DNA from: Burkholderiaceae bacterium
Lineage (GTDB): Bacteria > Pseudomonadota > Gammaproteobacteria > Burkholderiales > Burkholderiaceae_C
Assembly (NCBI GenBank): GCA_024235915.1
Contig: JACKLO010000019.1
Span: forward strand, 62,001-126,000
Direction of reading: 5' to 3'
DNA: 64,000 nt
The translations under genes were made by a program, and so were the position numbers. Shown here piece after piece: positions 23,434 to 30,986 of this stretch (positions are counted from its first letter, which is position 1; every line of letters begins with the position of its first letter). The notes under the pieces are model-generated. The model worked only from the letters and a program-made list of their open reading frames with translations. It was not told where the DNA came from and made no database searches.

Positions 23434-24699
23434 ATGCAGATCGACGACATGGCCGCCTACATGGCTCAGGTGGGTGGCGCGGCACGTGCCGCGTCCACCG
23501 CGATGGCCGCTGCACCGACGGCGGCGAAGGACCGCGCCCTGCGGGCGCTGGCCGCGCGGCTGCGTGCTGCGGGCGAAGCCCTGACGATGGCCAATGCGCG
23601 CGACATCGCCGCCGCCGAGGCGGCCGGCCTGGCCGCGCCGATGGTCGACCGCCTGCGCCTGACGCCGAAGGTGATCGAGACCGTGGCCGAAGGCTGCGAG
23701 CAGATCGCCGCCATGCCGGACCCCATTGGCGAGATCACCGGTGTCAAGCGCCGTCCCAGCGGCATCAGCGTGGGCCAGATGCGCGTGCCGCTGGGCGTCT
23801 TCGGCATGATCTACGAGAGCCGGCCCAACGTGACCATCGAGGCCGCCAGCCTGGCGATCAAGAGCGGCAACGCCTGCATCCTGCGCGGGGGCTCGGAGGC
23901 GCTGCACAGCAACCTGGCGCTGTGGCAGCTGGTGCAGGCGGCGCTGACCGACGCCGGCCTGCCGCCCGACGCTGTGCAGCTGGTGCAGACCACCGACCGC
24001 GCCGCTGTCGGCCGGCTGATCACCATGCCGGAGCATGTGGACGTGATCATCCCGCGCGGCGGCAAGGGCCTGATCGAGCGCATCAGCGCCGAAGCACGCG
24101 TGCCGGTGATCAAGCACCTGGACGGCAACTGCCATGTCTACGTGGACGCCGAGGTCGACCTCGACCTGGCCGTCACCGTGACCGACAACGCCAAGACGCA
24201 GAAGTACAGCCCCTGCAACGCGGCCGAGAGCCTGCTGGTGCATGCCGACCAGGCGGCGGCCTTCCTGCCGCGCATCGAGGCTGTGTTCGCCGCCAAGGGG
24301 GTGGAGGTGCGCGGCTGCGAACGCACGCGCGCATTGCTGCCACGGGCCGTGCCGGCCGCCGACGACGACTGGGCCACCGAATACCTGGCGCCGGTGATCA
24401 GCGTGAAGGTGGTCGACTCGCTGGACGAGGCCATCGCCCACATCAACCGCTGGGGCTCGCACCACACCGACGCCATCCTGACCACGAACCACCCGAACGC
24501 GATGCGCTTTCTGCGCGATGTGGATTCGGCCAGCGTGATGGTGAACGCCAGCACGCGTTTCGCCGACGGCTTCGAGTACGGCCTGGGCGCCGAGATCGGC
24601 ATCAGCACCGACAAGTTTCACGCCCGCGGCCCGGTGGGCCTGGAGGGGCTCACCTCGATGAAGTGGGTGGTGCTGGGACAGGGCGAGATCCGCGCGTGA
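23434..24699 (+). CDS. proA: Glutamate-5-semialdehyde dehydrogenase (gamma-glutamyl phosphate reductase)
   Basis: A 421-residue cytosolic enzyme that reduces gamma-glutamyl phosphate to glutamate-5-semialdehyde with NADPH, the second step of proline synthesis. It is full length. Landmarks are the N-terminal KDRALRALAARL helix, PLGVFGMIYESRPNVTIEAASLAIKSGNACILRGGSEA, DVIIPRGGKGLI, and the catalytic Cys in KYSPCNAAESLLVH. The C-terminus has the GSHHTDAILT and FEYGLGAEIGISTDK motifs. ATG 23434 is preferred over a TTG 11 codons earlier because of family length and a -10-like GACAAT 6 nt before it. The stop overlaps the LemA gene's GTG start (GTGA). Confidence 0.97.
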   Translation: MQIDDMAAYMAQVGGAARAASTAMAAAPTAAKDRALRALAARLRAAGEALTMANARDIAAAEAAGLAAPMVDRLRLTPKVIETVAEGCEQIAAMPDPIGEITGVKRRPSGISVGQMRVPLGVFGMIYESRPNVTIEAASLAIKSGNACILRGGSEALHSNLALWQLVQAALTDAGLPPDAVQLVQTTDRAAVGRLITMPEHVDVIIPRGGKGLIERISAEARVPVIKHLDGNCHVYVDAEVDLDLAVTVTDNAKTQKYSPCNAAESLLVHADQAAAFLPRIEAVFAAKGVEVRGCERTRALLPRAVPAADDDWATEYLAPVISVKVVDSLDEAIAHINRWGSHHTDAILTTNHPNAMRFLRDVDSASVMVNASTRFADGFEYGLGAEIGISTDKFHARGPVGLEGLTSMKWVVLGQGEIRA

Positions 24700-25241
24700 C
24701 CGGGGGTCAGGTTGCCGCGCTCGCGGCCGCCGCGGTGCTGGTCTTCTGGATGGTCGGGGCCTACAACCGGCTGGTGGGCCTGCGCAACAAAGTCGGCACC
24801 GCCTGGCAGCAGGTGGACGAGGTGCTGCTGCGCCGGGGCGAGGCCGTGGCGCCGCTGGTGGCGTCGCTGCGCGACGGGTTGGTGGGTGAGGGGGCGGCGC
24901 TCGACGCGCTGCTGACGGCCCAGGCGCAGGTGGCGGCCGCGGCCGATGCCCTGCGCCCGCGGCCGGTGATCGCCGAGGCGGCGCAGGCGCTGGTGCGTGC
25001 CGATGCGCTGATGGCGGCCGCCACGGCGCGGGTGCTGGCGCTGCTGGACCTGCAGGCCGACCTGCGCCACGCCGAGGCGGTGGTGCCACATGCCCAGGCG
25101 CTGCGCGAGGCGGAACCGCGGCTGGCGTTTGCGCGCCAGCTCTTCAACGACGCCGTACAGGCCTACAACGACGCCGCCCGGCAGTGGCCGACCCGGCTGC
25201 TGACGCGGCTGTTCGGGTTTGGCACTGCCGGGCGGCTCTGA
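24696..25241 (+). CDS. LemA-family membrane-anchored protein
   Basis: A 181-residue protein with one N-terminal membrane helix (about 6-24) and a long-helix cytosolic or periplasmic domain. The LemA signature 'AYNRLVGLRNKVGTAWQQVDEVLLRR' follows the anchor, and 'FARQLFNDAVQAYNDAARQWPTRLL' closes the domain, as in the family. LemA proteins have no firm biochemical role; several work with membrane proteases or envelope stress systems. The GTG start overlaps the proA stop by 4 bp, so it is translated with proA. The usual LemA partner (a TPM-domain protein) is absent, and the middle part is more Ala-rich than most LemA proteins. Confidence 0.85.
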   Translation: MTGGQVAALAAAAVLVFWMVGAYNRLVGLRNKVGTAWQQVDEVLLRRGEAVAPLVASLRDGLVGEGAALDALLTAQAQVAAAADALRPRPVIAEAAQALVRADALMAAATARVLALLDLQADLRHAEAVVPHAQALREAEPRLAFARQLFNDAVQAYNDAARQWPTRLLTRLFGFGTAGRL

Positions 25242-25254
25242 ACGCGCTGGAGAC

Positions 25255-25274
25255 GGGCGGCCCGTGAGCCGCCC
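25255..25274. terminator. Hairpin between convergent lemA-like and hydrolase genes
   Basis: GGGCGGC and GCCGCCC arms enclose a 6-nt loop, extendable by two to three pairs with one mismatch. It lies between two convergent stop codons. No U-tract is present on either side. Confidence 0.55.
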
Positions 25275-25295
25275 GCTGGCGCACGATGCGCCGGC

Positions 25296-26786
25296 TCAGC
25301 TGGCCGGGCAGGGCCGCAGCGCCGCCGCCGTCGGGCGCAGCGCCCGCGTGGTGCTGCTGTCGTCCACCCCCAGCGTGTTGTTGGTGAAGCGGCAGCCGTA
25401 GTCGCTGGCGCCCACGGTGGCGGCGTCCAGCACGTCGTCGCCGGCCGGCTTGTCGCCACCCTGTTCCCAGGCCACCATGTCCTCGAAGGCGCGCACCTGC
25501 TCGGCGGTGGTGAAGTCGCAGTGGCTGACACCGCGGATGGCGCGCTGCACCAGCATGCCGCTGCTGCCGTTGGCCGCGGCGCGCTGCGCGTAGACCTGCT
25601 GCATGTTGAAAGGCACGAACAGGTCGCCCAGCGTGTGGATGGTGACCACCGGCACGCTGAAGCTGCCGGCCACCTGCGGGATCCAGCGCAGGCCGTCGGT
25701 GCGCAGGCGGTTGGCATCGGCCTCGGGCACCAGGCGCTGTACCGCGGCATTCAGCGCGGCGCTGGCGTCGGGCTGGCCGTCGATGGTGTAGACCGCGTCC
25801 CGCGTGTCGAGCACGTTCTTGTTCAGGATGCCGGTGATGGTGCCGTCGCCGCCCAGGTTGCCCCACATGTACGGGAAGCTGCCGCCGAAAGCCAGGCCCA
25901 GGTCGAACATCGGGCGCGCACCGCCGGTGAGGTTCTGCAGCGCCGACACGAACGGCAGGCCGGCCGTGGTGGGCGCAATCTGGGCCTGCGGCGCAGCCGG
26001 GTTGGGGAAGCTGCTGAACAGTGTGGCCGTGACCTGGCCGACGATGCCGGTCCAGTCGGCCGTCGGGTGGTCGGGCACGCCGGCGAGCACCTGGGCGGCG
26101 GTCTGCACGGCGCCGAAGGTGTTGAACAGCGCGGTGTCGCCCATCACGCCGCACATCGGCACGGCACCGTGGTACGCCACCTTGTTGACCGCGGTTTCGA
26201 GGGTTTCCGCCTCGACTGCCGCCCCGGCGATGTGGCCGCCCATGGAGTGGCCGATGATGTAGATGCGATCCGGTGCGGCCAACGGCCGGCCCGCGGACTC
26301 GGCGATGCGGTTGAAAGCCAGCGCCAGCGCGTTGGTGTCCTCGACGCCGGCGCGCACGTCATAGTAGTTGGCGTGGTAGCTCGACGCCGCCCAGGCATAG
26401 CCGTTGTCGATGAGGTGGCGGCGGATCGACGGGTTCTGCACCGCCAGGTCGGGGCCGTTGCCCGCATAGCCGTGGGCGTACATCACGAGGCGGCCGTTCC
26501 AGTTGGCCGGCACCTCCACCCGGTAGGCGGCGCCGTCGATGACGCCGGCCCAGCGGCTGGTGTTGGCTACGTTGGTCTGGTCGCCGGCGTCTGCGGTCAG
26601 CGCAGCGAAGGTGGTGGATGCCACGTCGGGCGTGAAGACGCGGCTGTCGTGCTCCCGCGTCTCCTCAGCCACTGGCGGTTCGGGCTCGGTGGCATAGCCA
26701 CCGTCGTCGCTGCCGCCACAGGCGGCCAGCAGCAGCGCCGCAGCCAGTGCGGCCGGGCGGAAAGGTAGGGCGTTGTGAGGGGTCAT
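25296..26786 (-). CDS. Lipoprotein alpha/beta-hydrolase
   Basis: A 496-residue exported lipoprotein; the lipobox LLLAACGG places the lipidated Cys near residue 20. The catalytic domain has the nucleophile elbow GHSMGGH and an oxyanion segment VMYAHGYAGNGPDLA. It has candidate Asp and His residues in 'TIHTLGDLFVPFNMQ' and 'GVSHCDFT', as in esterases and poly(hydroxyalkanoate)-type hydrolases. Several Cys (MCGVMGD, HCDFT, YGCRF, final PCPAS) could form disulfides. The substrate is unknown; the size suits a secreted esterase or a depolymerase-like enzyme. The ATG at 26786 has a typical signal peptide. It is convergent with lemA, and the leftward ArsR gene lies upstream. Confidence 0.85.
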   Translation of the reverse strand: MTPHNALPFRPAALAAALLLAACGGSDDGGYATEPEPPVAEETREHDSRVFTPDVASTTFAALTADAGDQTNVANTSRWAGVIDGAAYRVEVPANWNGRLVMYAHGYAGNGPDLAVQNPSIRRHLIDNGYAWAASSYHANYYDVRAGVEDTNALALAFNRIAESAGRPLAAPDRIYIIGHSMGGHIAGAAVEAETLETAVNKVAYHGAVPMCGVMGDTALFNTFGAVQTAAQVLAGVPDHPTADWTGIVGQVTATLFSSFPNPAAPQAQIAPTTAGLPFVSALQNLTGGARPMFDLGLAFGGSFPYMWGNLGGDGTITGILNKNVLDTRDAVYTIDGQPDASAALNAAVQRLVPEADANRLRTDGLRWIPQVAGSFSVPVVTIHTLGDLFVPFNMQQVYAQRAAANGSSGMLVQRAIRGVSHCDFTTAEQVRAFEDMVAWEQGGDKPAGDDVLDAATVGASDYGCRFTNNTLGVDDSSTTRALRPTAAALRPCPAS

Positions 26787-26946
26787 CGCTGTCTCCTGCA
26801 GGGCTCTGGGCCCGGTCTCGGGCCGGACCTTGCAGGCTAGCGGCCTGGGCGTGCCTGCATCAGCGGGAAAGCCCGCTGGCGCGGCGTCGCGCAGGCGACA
26901 GTGGGGGGCGAAGGTGGCAGGCGCCGGGTCCGGCCGTGGCGGAGCG

Positions 26947-27342
26947 TCAGCCGGCCTGGCCGGACAGGCCCGGGAGTTCGTCGTCCTCCAGCGCGATCTG
27001 CATGCACACGGCACGGCACAGCGTGGCGGCGCGCTCGTTGCCGATGCGGTAGTAGATCTGCGTGGCGTCACGCCGGCGGCTCAGCACACCGGCGCGGTAC
27101 AGCGTCGACAGGTGCTGGCTCATGTTGGGCTGCGTGGTGTCGATCTCGTGCAGCAGCTGCGAGACGTTCTTCTCGGTCTGGCACAGCGCGCTGATGATCT
27201 TCAGCCGGATCGGCGTGGACAGCAGACGGAACAGTTCCGCCGCCGAGGAGAAGACCTCGTCGGATTCGCCAAGCGCTTCGTCGGGCACCGCCGCGGACGG
27301 TGTTGCATCAGCCTCGGCAGTTGATTTCATGCGCATATCCAT
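26947..27342 (-). CDS. ArsR-family regulator
   Basis: A 131-residue winged-helix repressor. The core runs 'AELFRLLSTPIRLKIISALCQTEKNVSQLLHEIDTTQPNMSQHLSTLYRAGVLSRRRDATQIYYRI', with the recognition helix QPNMSQHLSTLYRAG. Cys54 lies in the helix-2 region and Cys109 and Cys113 in the C-terminal helix. Thiol pairs with this topology are used by SqrR/BigR-type sulfide sensors, although the spacing is not identical. The classic CVC arsenic motif is absent. It lies downstream of, and in the same direction as, a periplasmic thioredoxin-cytochrome operon whose promoter carries an ArsR-like palindrome. Control of that operon is inference. Confidence 0.88.
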   Translation of the reverse strand: MDMRMKSTAEADATPSAAVPDEALGESDEVFSSAAELFRLLSTPIRLKIISALCQTEKNVSQLLHEIDTTQPNMSQHLSTLYRAGVLSRRRDATQIYYRIGNERAATLCRAVCMQIALEDDELPGLSGQAG

Positions 27343-27392
27343 CTATTCGGCATCGATGATGTTGTGCGCCTGGACAGACGTCAAGCCCGCGT

Positions 27393-27761
27393 TCAGCGGG
27401 CGGGTGGACGGGCGCTGAACCGGTAGTGGTCGCGCTGCAGCGCGGCCGCCACGGCGGTGACTTCCTCGGGGAACAGGCCGAGGTTGAGCTCGGTGCTGCA
27501 GTAGTCGACCATGCCGCGCAGTGCCGCCGGGGTGTTGATGCGGCCCTGCGGCTTGTAGATGGCACTGCCGTCGCCGCCGACGCGGCGGATGTGGCAGGCA
27601 TTGCACTTGTGCTCGGCGATCAGTTGTTCGCCCAGCTTGAGGTCGGCCCCGTGGAACAGCGCCGGGGTGGCGCTGTCTGCCCACGCGGACAGGGGCAGGG
27701 CCGCCAGGGCGGCGGCCCGGCCCAGGGCCCGCGTCCAAGAGGTTGCGCGGGCCCGTGCCAT
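27393..27761 (-). CDS. Periplasmic c-type cytochrome (monoheme)
   Basis: A 122-residue exported protein. The signal peptide covers about residues 1-27 (PLSAWA). One heme-binding CxxCH motif (HKCNACH) follows 'LKLGEQLIAE'. A family-typical 'GSAIYKPQGRINTPAALRGMVDYCSTELNLGLFPEEVTAVAAAL' C-terminal part has an extra Cys. No clear Met ligand follows the heme site except in GMVDYC. The ATG overlaps the stop of the preceding cytochrome gene by 1 nt (TGATG), so both are co-translated. It is the last gene of the metallo-hydrolase/thioredoxin/cytochrome operon and probably carries electrons in the periplasm. Confidence 0.85.
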   Translation of the reverse strand: MARARATSWTRALGRAAALAALPLSAWADSATPALFHGADLKLGEQLIAEHKCNACHIRRVGGDGSAIYKPQGRINTPAALRGMVDYCSTELNLGLFPEEVTAVAAALQRDHYRFSARPPAR

Positions 27762-28075
27762 CACTTGGCGCCGCCGGCGACCCAGGTCGCCAGGGTGGTC
27801 AGGTCGGCGTCGCTGAGCTGGGCCTGGGGCGGCATCGGCACCGGGCCCCACTTGCCGGAGCCACCGGCCTTGATGCTGGCCTTGAGCTTGTCCACGGCGT
27901 CCTTCTGGCCAGCGTACTTCTTGGCCACGTCGGCATACGCGGGGCCGACGAGCTTCTTGTCCACCGCGTGGCAGGCCATGCAGGCGTTCTTCTGCGCCAG
28001 GGCCAGGTTGGCGAAGGCCGGGGTGGCAGCGGCACCCAGGGCGAGCGCGGCAACGGCAAGAGACAGACGGGACAT
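27761..28075 (-). CDS. Small periplasmic cytochrome c (c551/c552-like)
   Basis: A 104-residue exported monoheme cytochrome. The signal peptide (about 1-22) ends in ATPAFA. The heme site CMACH is in 'KNACMACHAVDKKLVGPAYADVAKKYAGQ', a classic class I c551/c8 arrangement. The axial Met is probably in 'WGPVPMPPQ', and the C-terminal helix is 'LSDADLTTLATWVAGG'. Such cytochromes shuttle electrons to cbb3 or cd1 terminal reductases. It is the third gene of a leftward operon with a thioredoxin-like protein and a metallo-hydrolase, and overlaps the next cytochrome gene. Confidence 0.93.
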   Translation of the reverse strand: MSRLSLAVAALALGAAATPAFANLALAQKNACMACHAVDKKLVGPAYADVAKKYAGQKDAVDKLKASIKAGGSGKWGPVPMPPQAQLSDADLTTLATWVAGGAK

Positions 28076-28116
28076 CGTGGACTTCCTTGTCGGACGGGGG
28101 TTGAGAAGAACTGAAT

Positions 28117-28596
28117 TCATGTCGCCAGAGCGGCCAGAGCCATCACGTCGGCTTCGGCCATTTCGCCAGGGATGATCTCGCGCAGGCGGCCTTGGCGATC
28201 GACCGTGATTGTCAGCGGAATCACGCGCCGGGATGACAGTGCGGCAAACCCTGCGGTGTCCAGCGTCACCGGGAAGCTGTAGCCCTCTGCGGCCACGTGG
28301 CGGCGCACCCCGTCGGGGTCGCGGTCGGCGGCCACGCCCAGCACCTGCAGCGGGGCACCGGGCGGGAGCGAGCGCAGCAAGGCGTTCAGGTGGGCGTTGT
28401 GCCGGCGGCAGAAGCCGCACCAGGTGGCCCAGCGCACGATGACCTGGGCGTGGCCCGGGCGGGGCACCCAGGCCGTGCCGTCGAGCAGGGTCACGCCGTC
28501 GGGCCAGGCCACGGCATCGCCCCGGGCGACGGCGGCCGTGGCCCCGCCCGCCCAGGCCAGGCTGGCAACGGCCCCCATGACATCACGCCGCCTCAT
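28117..28596 (-). CDS. Periplasmic thioredoxin-like protein (TlpA/SoxW-like)
   Basis: A 159-residue exported thioredoxin-fold protein. The N-terminus has three Arg followed by a hydrophobic stretch (MRRRDVMGAVASLAWAGG), so export could be by Tat or Sec. The active site is WATWCGFCRRH (CxxC), with the cis-Pro in VIPLTITVDRQGRL. TlpA/SoxW-like proteins reduce periplasmic disulfides, for example in cytochrome c maturation or on Sox carrier proteins. The start ATGA overlaps the stop of the metallo-hydrolase gene. The partner cytochromes are encoded just downstream, which suggests a thiol/heme redox task. Confidence 0.9.
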   Translation of the reverse strand: MRRRDVMGAVASLAWAGGATAAVARGDAVAWPDGVTLLDGTAWVPRPGHAQVIVRWATWCGFCRRHNAHLNALLRSLPPGAPLQVLGVAADRDPDGVRRHVAAEGYSFPVTLDTAGFAALSSRRVIPLTITVDRQGRLREIIPGEMAEADVMALAALAT

Positions 28597-29531
28597 CGCC
28601 CGGCCCGCTCCATCAGCAGGTAGGTGTTGTAGGCGTTGATGCGATTGGCCGCGCGAAACAGGGGCAGGTGTTCGAATCTGGACCAGTCGGTGTGTGCGTA
28701 GGCATCCTCGAAGGGCTCCAGGTCGGCGGCGGCCTTGCCCATGCTGTTGCGCAAGTGCACCAGGTAGTCCCGCGTGAGTTGCAGGTCCTGCCTGGCCAAG
28801 GCCGACACGGCGCCATGCCCGGGCACGATCAACGCCGCGTCGTAGGCCAGCAGACGGTCCAGCGCATGCACCCAGGCATCGCTGTCGGCCAGGCCGACGA
28901 AGGGGATGCGGCCGCGGAAGACGAGGTCGCCCACGAAGAGCACACGCCGCTCGGGCACCCAGACGACGAGGTCCTCCGGCGTGTGCGCCGGGCCGGCATG
29001 GCTGATCTCGAAGTGCAGGCCGCCCAGCGTCAGCGTCGTGGGGCCGGTGAGCCGGCGGTCTGGTGGCACCAGGTGGGTGGCCTCGTCGACCCAGGGAAAC
29101 AGGTCCTCGCGGCTGGCCTGCAGACGCAGCCGCGCGGTGTCGGACTGCAGGTATTCGGCAGAGCGGGCGTGGGCGATGATTTCCGCGCCAGCGGCCTTGA
29201 ACACCTGCAGGCCGTAGACGTGGTCGGCGTGGTAGTGCGTGACGATGACCTGCCGCACCGGCTTGTCCGTCACGCGGCGGATTTCCGCCAGCAGTTCCTG
29301 CGCCAGCGGCGGGGAGCCGAGGGCGTCGATGACGACCACGCCGTCGTTCGTGACCACGAAGGCGGCGTTGGAGATGAAGTTGCGGTTGGCCGACGAGCCG
29401 AGTGCCGAGACACCCTGGGCGAACCACACGCCAGGTGCCACTTCCTCGGCCCTGGGCGTCTGCGCCCAGGCAGCGGCGCAGGCGGCCCACCAGAGGCCAC
29501 CCAGCAGGAGCCAGGCGCGCAGGGTCTTCAT
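28593..29531 (-). CDS. Periplasmic metallo-beta-lactamase-fold hydrolase (SoxH/quinoprotein-relay type)
   Basis: A 312-residue exported protein with a signal peptide (about 1-23, AAAWAQ). The metal site is complete: THYHADHVYG (HxHxDH), a His in 'SHAGPAHTPEDLVVW', the Asp in 'VLFVGDLVFRG' and a His in 'VPGHGAVS'. Periplasmic relatives occur in sox clusters (SoxH) and beside quinoprotein dehydrogenases; their reaction is not settled. It leads a four-gene operon. A GGAT-type ribosome binding site is weak. The promoter contains the palindrome at 29564-29583, so it is probably repressed by an ArsR-type protein. Confidence 0.92.
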   Translation of the reverse strand: MKTLRAWLLLGGLWWAACAAAWAQTPRAEEVAPGVWFAQGVSALGSSANRNFISNAAFVVTNDGVVVIDALGSPPLAQELLAEIRRVTDKPVRQVIVTHYHADHVYGLQVFKAAGAEIIAHARSAEYLQSDTARLRLQASREDLFPWVDEATHLVPPDRRLTGPTTLTLGGLHFEISHAGPAHTPEDLVVWVPERRVLFVGDLVFRGRIPFVGLADSDAWVHALDRLLAYDAALIVPGHGAVSALARQDLQLTRDYLVHLRNSMGKAAADLEPFEDAYAHTDWSRFEHLPLFRAANRINAYNTYLLMERAGR

Positions 29532-29563
29532 GCGGGATCCGAAAGGCGGTTGACGCGGGAACT

Positions 29564-29583
29564 ATATTCGAATGTACGAATAT
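29564..29583. promoter_or_regulatory. ArsR-type operator upstream of the metallo-hydrolase operon
   Basis: ATATTCG and CGAATAT arms flank a 6-nt centre in otherwise GC-rich DNA. The palindrome ends 33 bp before the start codon and overlaps a -10-like TATAGT on the minus strand. ArsR-family operators commonly have this AT-rich inverted-repeat form. The likely ligand protein is encoded at 26947-27342. Confidence 0.6.
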
Positions 29584-29618
29584 TGAGGCCGAACCCTCTC
29601 CGGCGCATGGGGAAGAAC

Positions 29619-29644
29619 CCGGCGCCTGCCAAGGCAGGCGCCGG
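29619..29644 (-). terminator. Terminator of the fahA/hmgA operon
   Basis: CCGGCGCCTGCC, two A residues, then the exact reverse complement give a 12-bp stem. It lies 44 bp after the fahA stop. On the minus strand it is followed by GGGTTCTTCC. Confidence 0.7.
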
Positions 29645-29687
29645 CGGTCGGCCAGCCGGCCCGGCGTTGCCAGGCCGGGTTCGGGCT

Positions 29688-30986
29688 TCAGCCGATCACG
29701 GTGCCCCGGGATTCGCCGAGCCCGATGCGCGCCTTGCCCGGGCCGCTGCACACGGCGCGCAGGATCGCGGTGTCGCCATCCTGCAGGAAGGTGCGCGTCT
29801 CGCCGGACGACAAGGTCAGTGGCATCTTGCCGCCGTTCGTCAGTTCCAGCAGCGAACCGCCCTGGCCGGCTTCCGGGCCGCTGAGCGTGCCGCTGCCCAG
29901 CAGGTCGCCCGGCTGTAGGTTGCAGCCGCCCACGGTGTGGTGGGCCAGCAGCTGTGCCACCGTCCACCAGCTGTCGCGGAAGTTGCTCTGCATCAGCTTC
30001 TGCGGCGCACTCATCTGCGCCGTCTGCAGCCAGACCTCCAGCGTGATGTCCAGCGCCCCGGCCGCGGCGTCGAGCGCCGAGTTCAGGTAGGGCAGCGGCT
30101 GAGGCTCGCCGGCCGGGTGGGCGAAGGGCACGCGGTAAGGCAGCAGCGCCTCGCGCGTGACCACCCAGGGCGAGATCGTGGTGGCGAAGTTCTTCGACAG
30201 GAACGGGCCCAGCGGCTGGTACTCCCAGGCCTGGATGTCGCGCGCCGACCAGTCGTTGAGCAGCACCAGGCCGAACCAGTCGGCCTCGGCTTGTTCCATG
30301 GACTTCGGGCTGCCCTGTTCATTGCCAGTGCCGACGAAGATGCCCAATTCCAGCTCGTAATCCAGCCGCTTGCAGGGCCCGAACGTCGGTGTCGCTTCGC
30401 CCGCTGCCGGCGCCGTCTGCCCCATGGGCCGCTTGAAGCGCTGGCCGCTGATGCCGATCGACGACACGCGCCCGTGGTAGCCGATGGGCACCCACTTGTA
30501 GTTGGGCAGCAACGGGTTGTCGGGCCGGAACAGCTTGCCCACCGTGGTGGCGTGGTGGATGCCGGTGTAGAAGTCGGTGTAGTCGCCGATGCTGCAGGGC
30601 AGGGCCATCTTCGCCTGGTCCTGCGGCAGCAGGCACAGTTCCAGGAACGGGCCCTGGTCGCTGCCTTCGGCCAGCGCGGCAGACAGCGCGGCGCGCAGGC
30701 GCTGGCGCGCGTCGAGTCCCATCGCCATGAAGCTGTTGAGGTCGCCGTCGGCCAGCGGGCGCAGCAGTTCGGGCACGCCGTCGCCCCAGGGGCATTGCTC
30801 GGCGGCCAGCTTCAGGTCCAGGATCTGGTCGCCGATGGCCACGCCGATGCGCCACGGCTCGTCGGTCTTCGCCCGCTTGAAGCGGCCGTACGGCAGGTTC
30901 TGGATCGGGAAGTCGGTGTCGGCGGCGTTGGCCGATTCGACCCAGCTGCGCAGCTTCGGATCGTGGGTGGCGTCGGTGAGGTTCAT
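29688..30986 (-). CDS. fahA: Fumarylacetoacetase
   Basis: A 432-residue cytosolic enzyme that hydrolyses fumarylacetoacetate to fumarate and acetoacetate, the last step of homogentisate breakdown. Conserved blocks include 'DYTDFYTGIHHATTVGKLFRP', 'LPNYKWVPIGYHGRVSSIGISGQ', 'LDYELELGIFVGTGNEQG', 'LLNDWSARDIQAWEYQPLGPFLSKNFATTISPWVV' and 'LLGSGTLSGPEAGQGGSLLEL', which carry the metal and active-site residues. It is full length. The start ATGA overlaps the hmgA stop, so the two are coupled. There is no maleylacetoacetate isomerase gene in the window, so isomerisation must be done by an enzyme encoded elsewhere. Confidence 0.96.
   Translation of the reverse strand: MNLTDATHDPKLRSWVESANAADTDFPIQNLPYGRFKRAKTDEPWRIGVAIGDQILDLKLAAEQCPWGDGVPELLRPLADGDLNSFMAMGLDARQRLRAALSAALAEGSDQGPFLELCLLPQDQAKMALPCSIGDYTDFYTGIHHATTVGKLFRPDNPLLPNYKWVPIGYHGRVSSIGISGQRFKRPMGQTAPAAGEATPTFGPCKRLDYELELGIFVGTGNEQGSPKSMEQAEADWFGLVLLNDWSARDIQAWEYQPLGPFLSKNFATTISPWVVTREALLPYRVPFAHPAGEPQPLPYLNSALDAAAGALDITLEVWLQTAQMSAPQKLMQSNFRDSWWTVAQLLAHHTVGGCNLQPGDLLGSGTLSGPEAGQGGSLLELTNGGKMPLTLSSGETRTFLQDGDTAILRAVCSGPGKARIGLGESRGTVIG

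Noticed and set aside
26947..27342. Arsenic-resistance repressor ArsR
   Set aside because: The CVC metal motif is missing and no ars transporter or reductase lies nearby.
28593..29531. Secreted metallo-beta-lactamase (antibiotic resistance)
   Set aside because: The metal site is complete, but the operon with thioredoxin and cytochromes and the overall sequence suit SoxH/quinoprotein-relay-type hydrolases instead.
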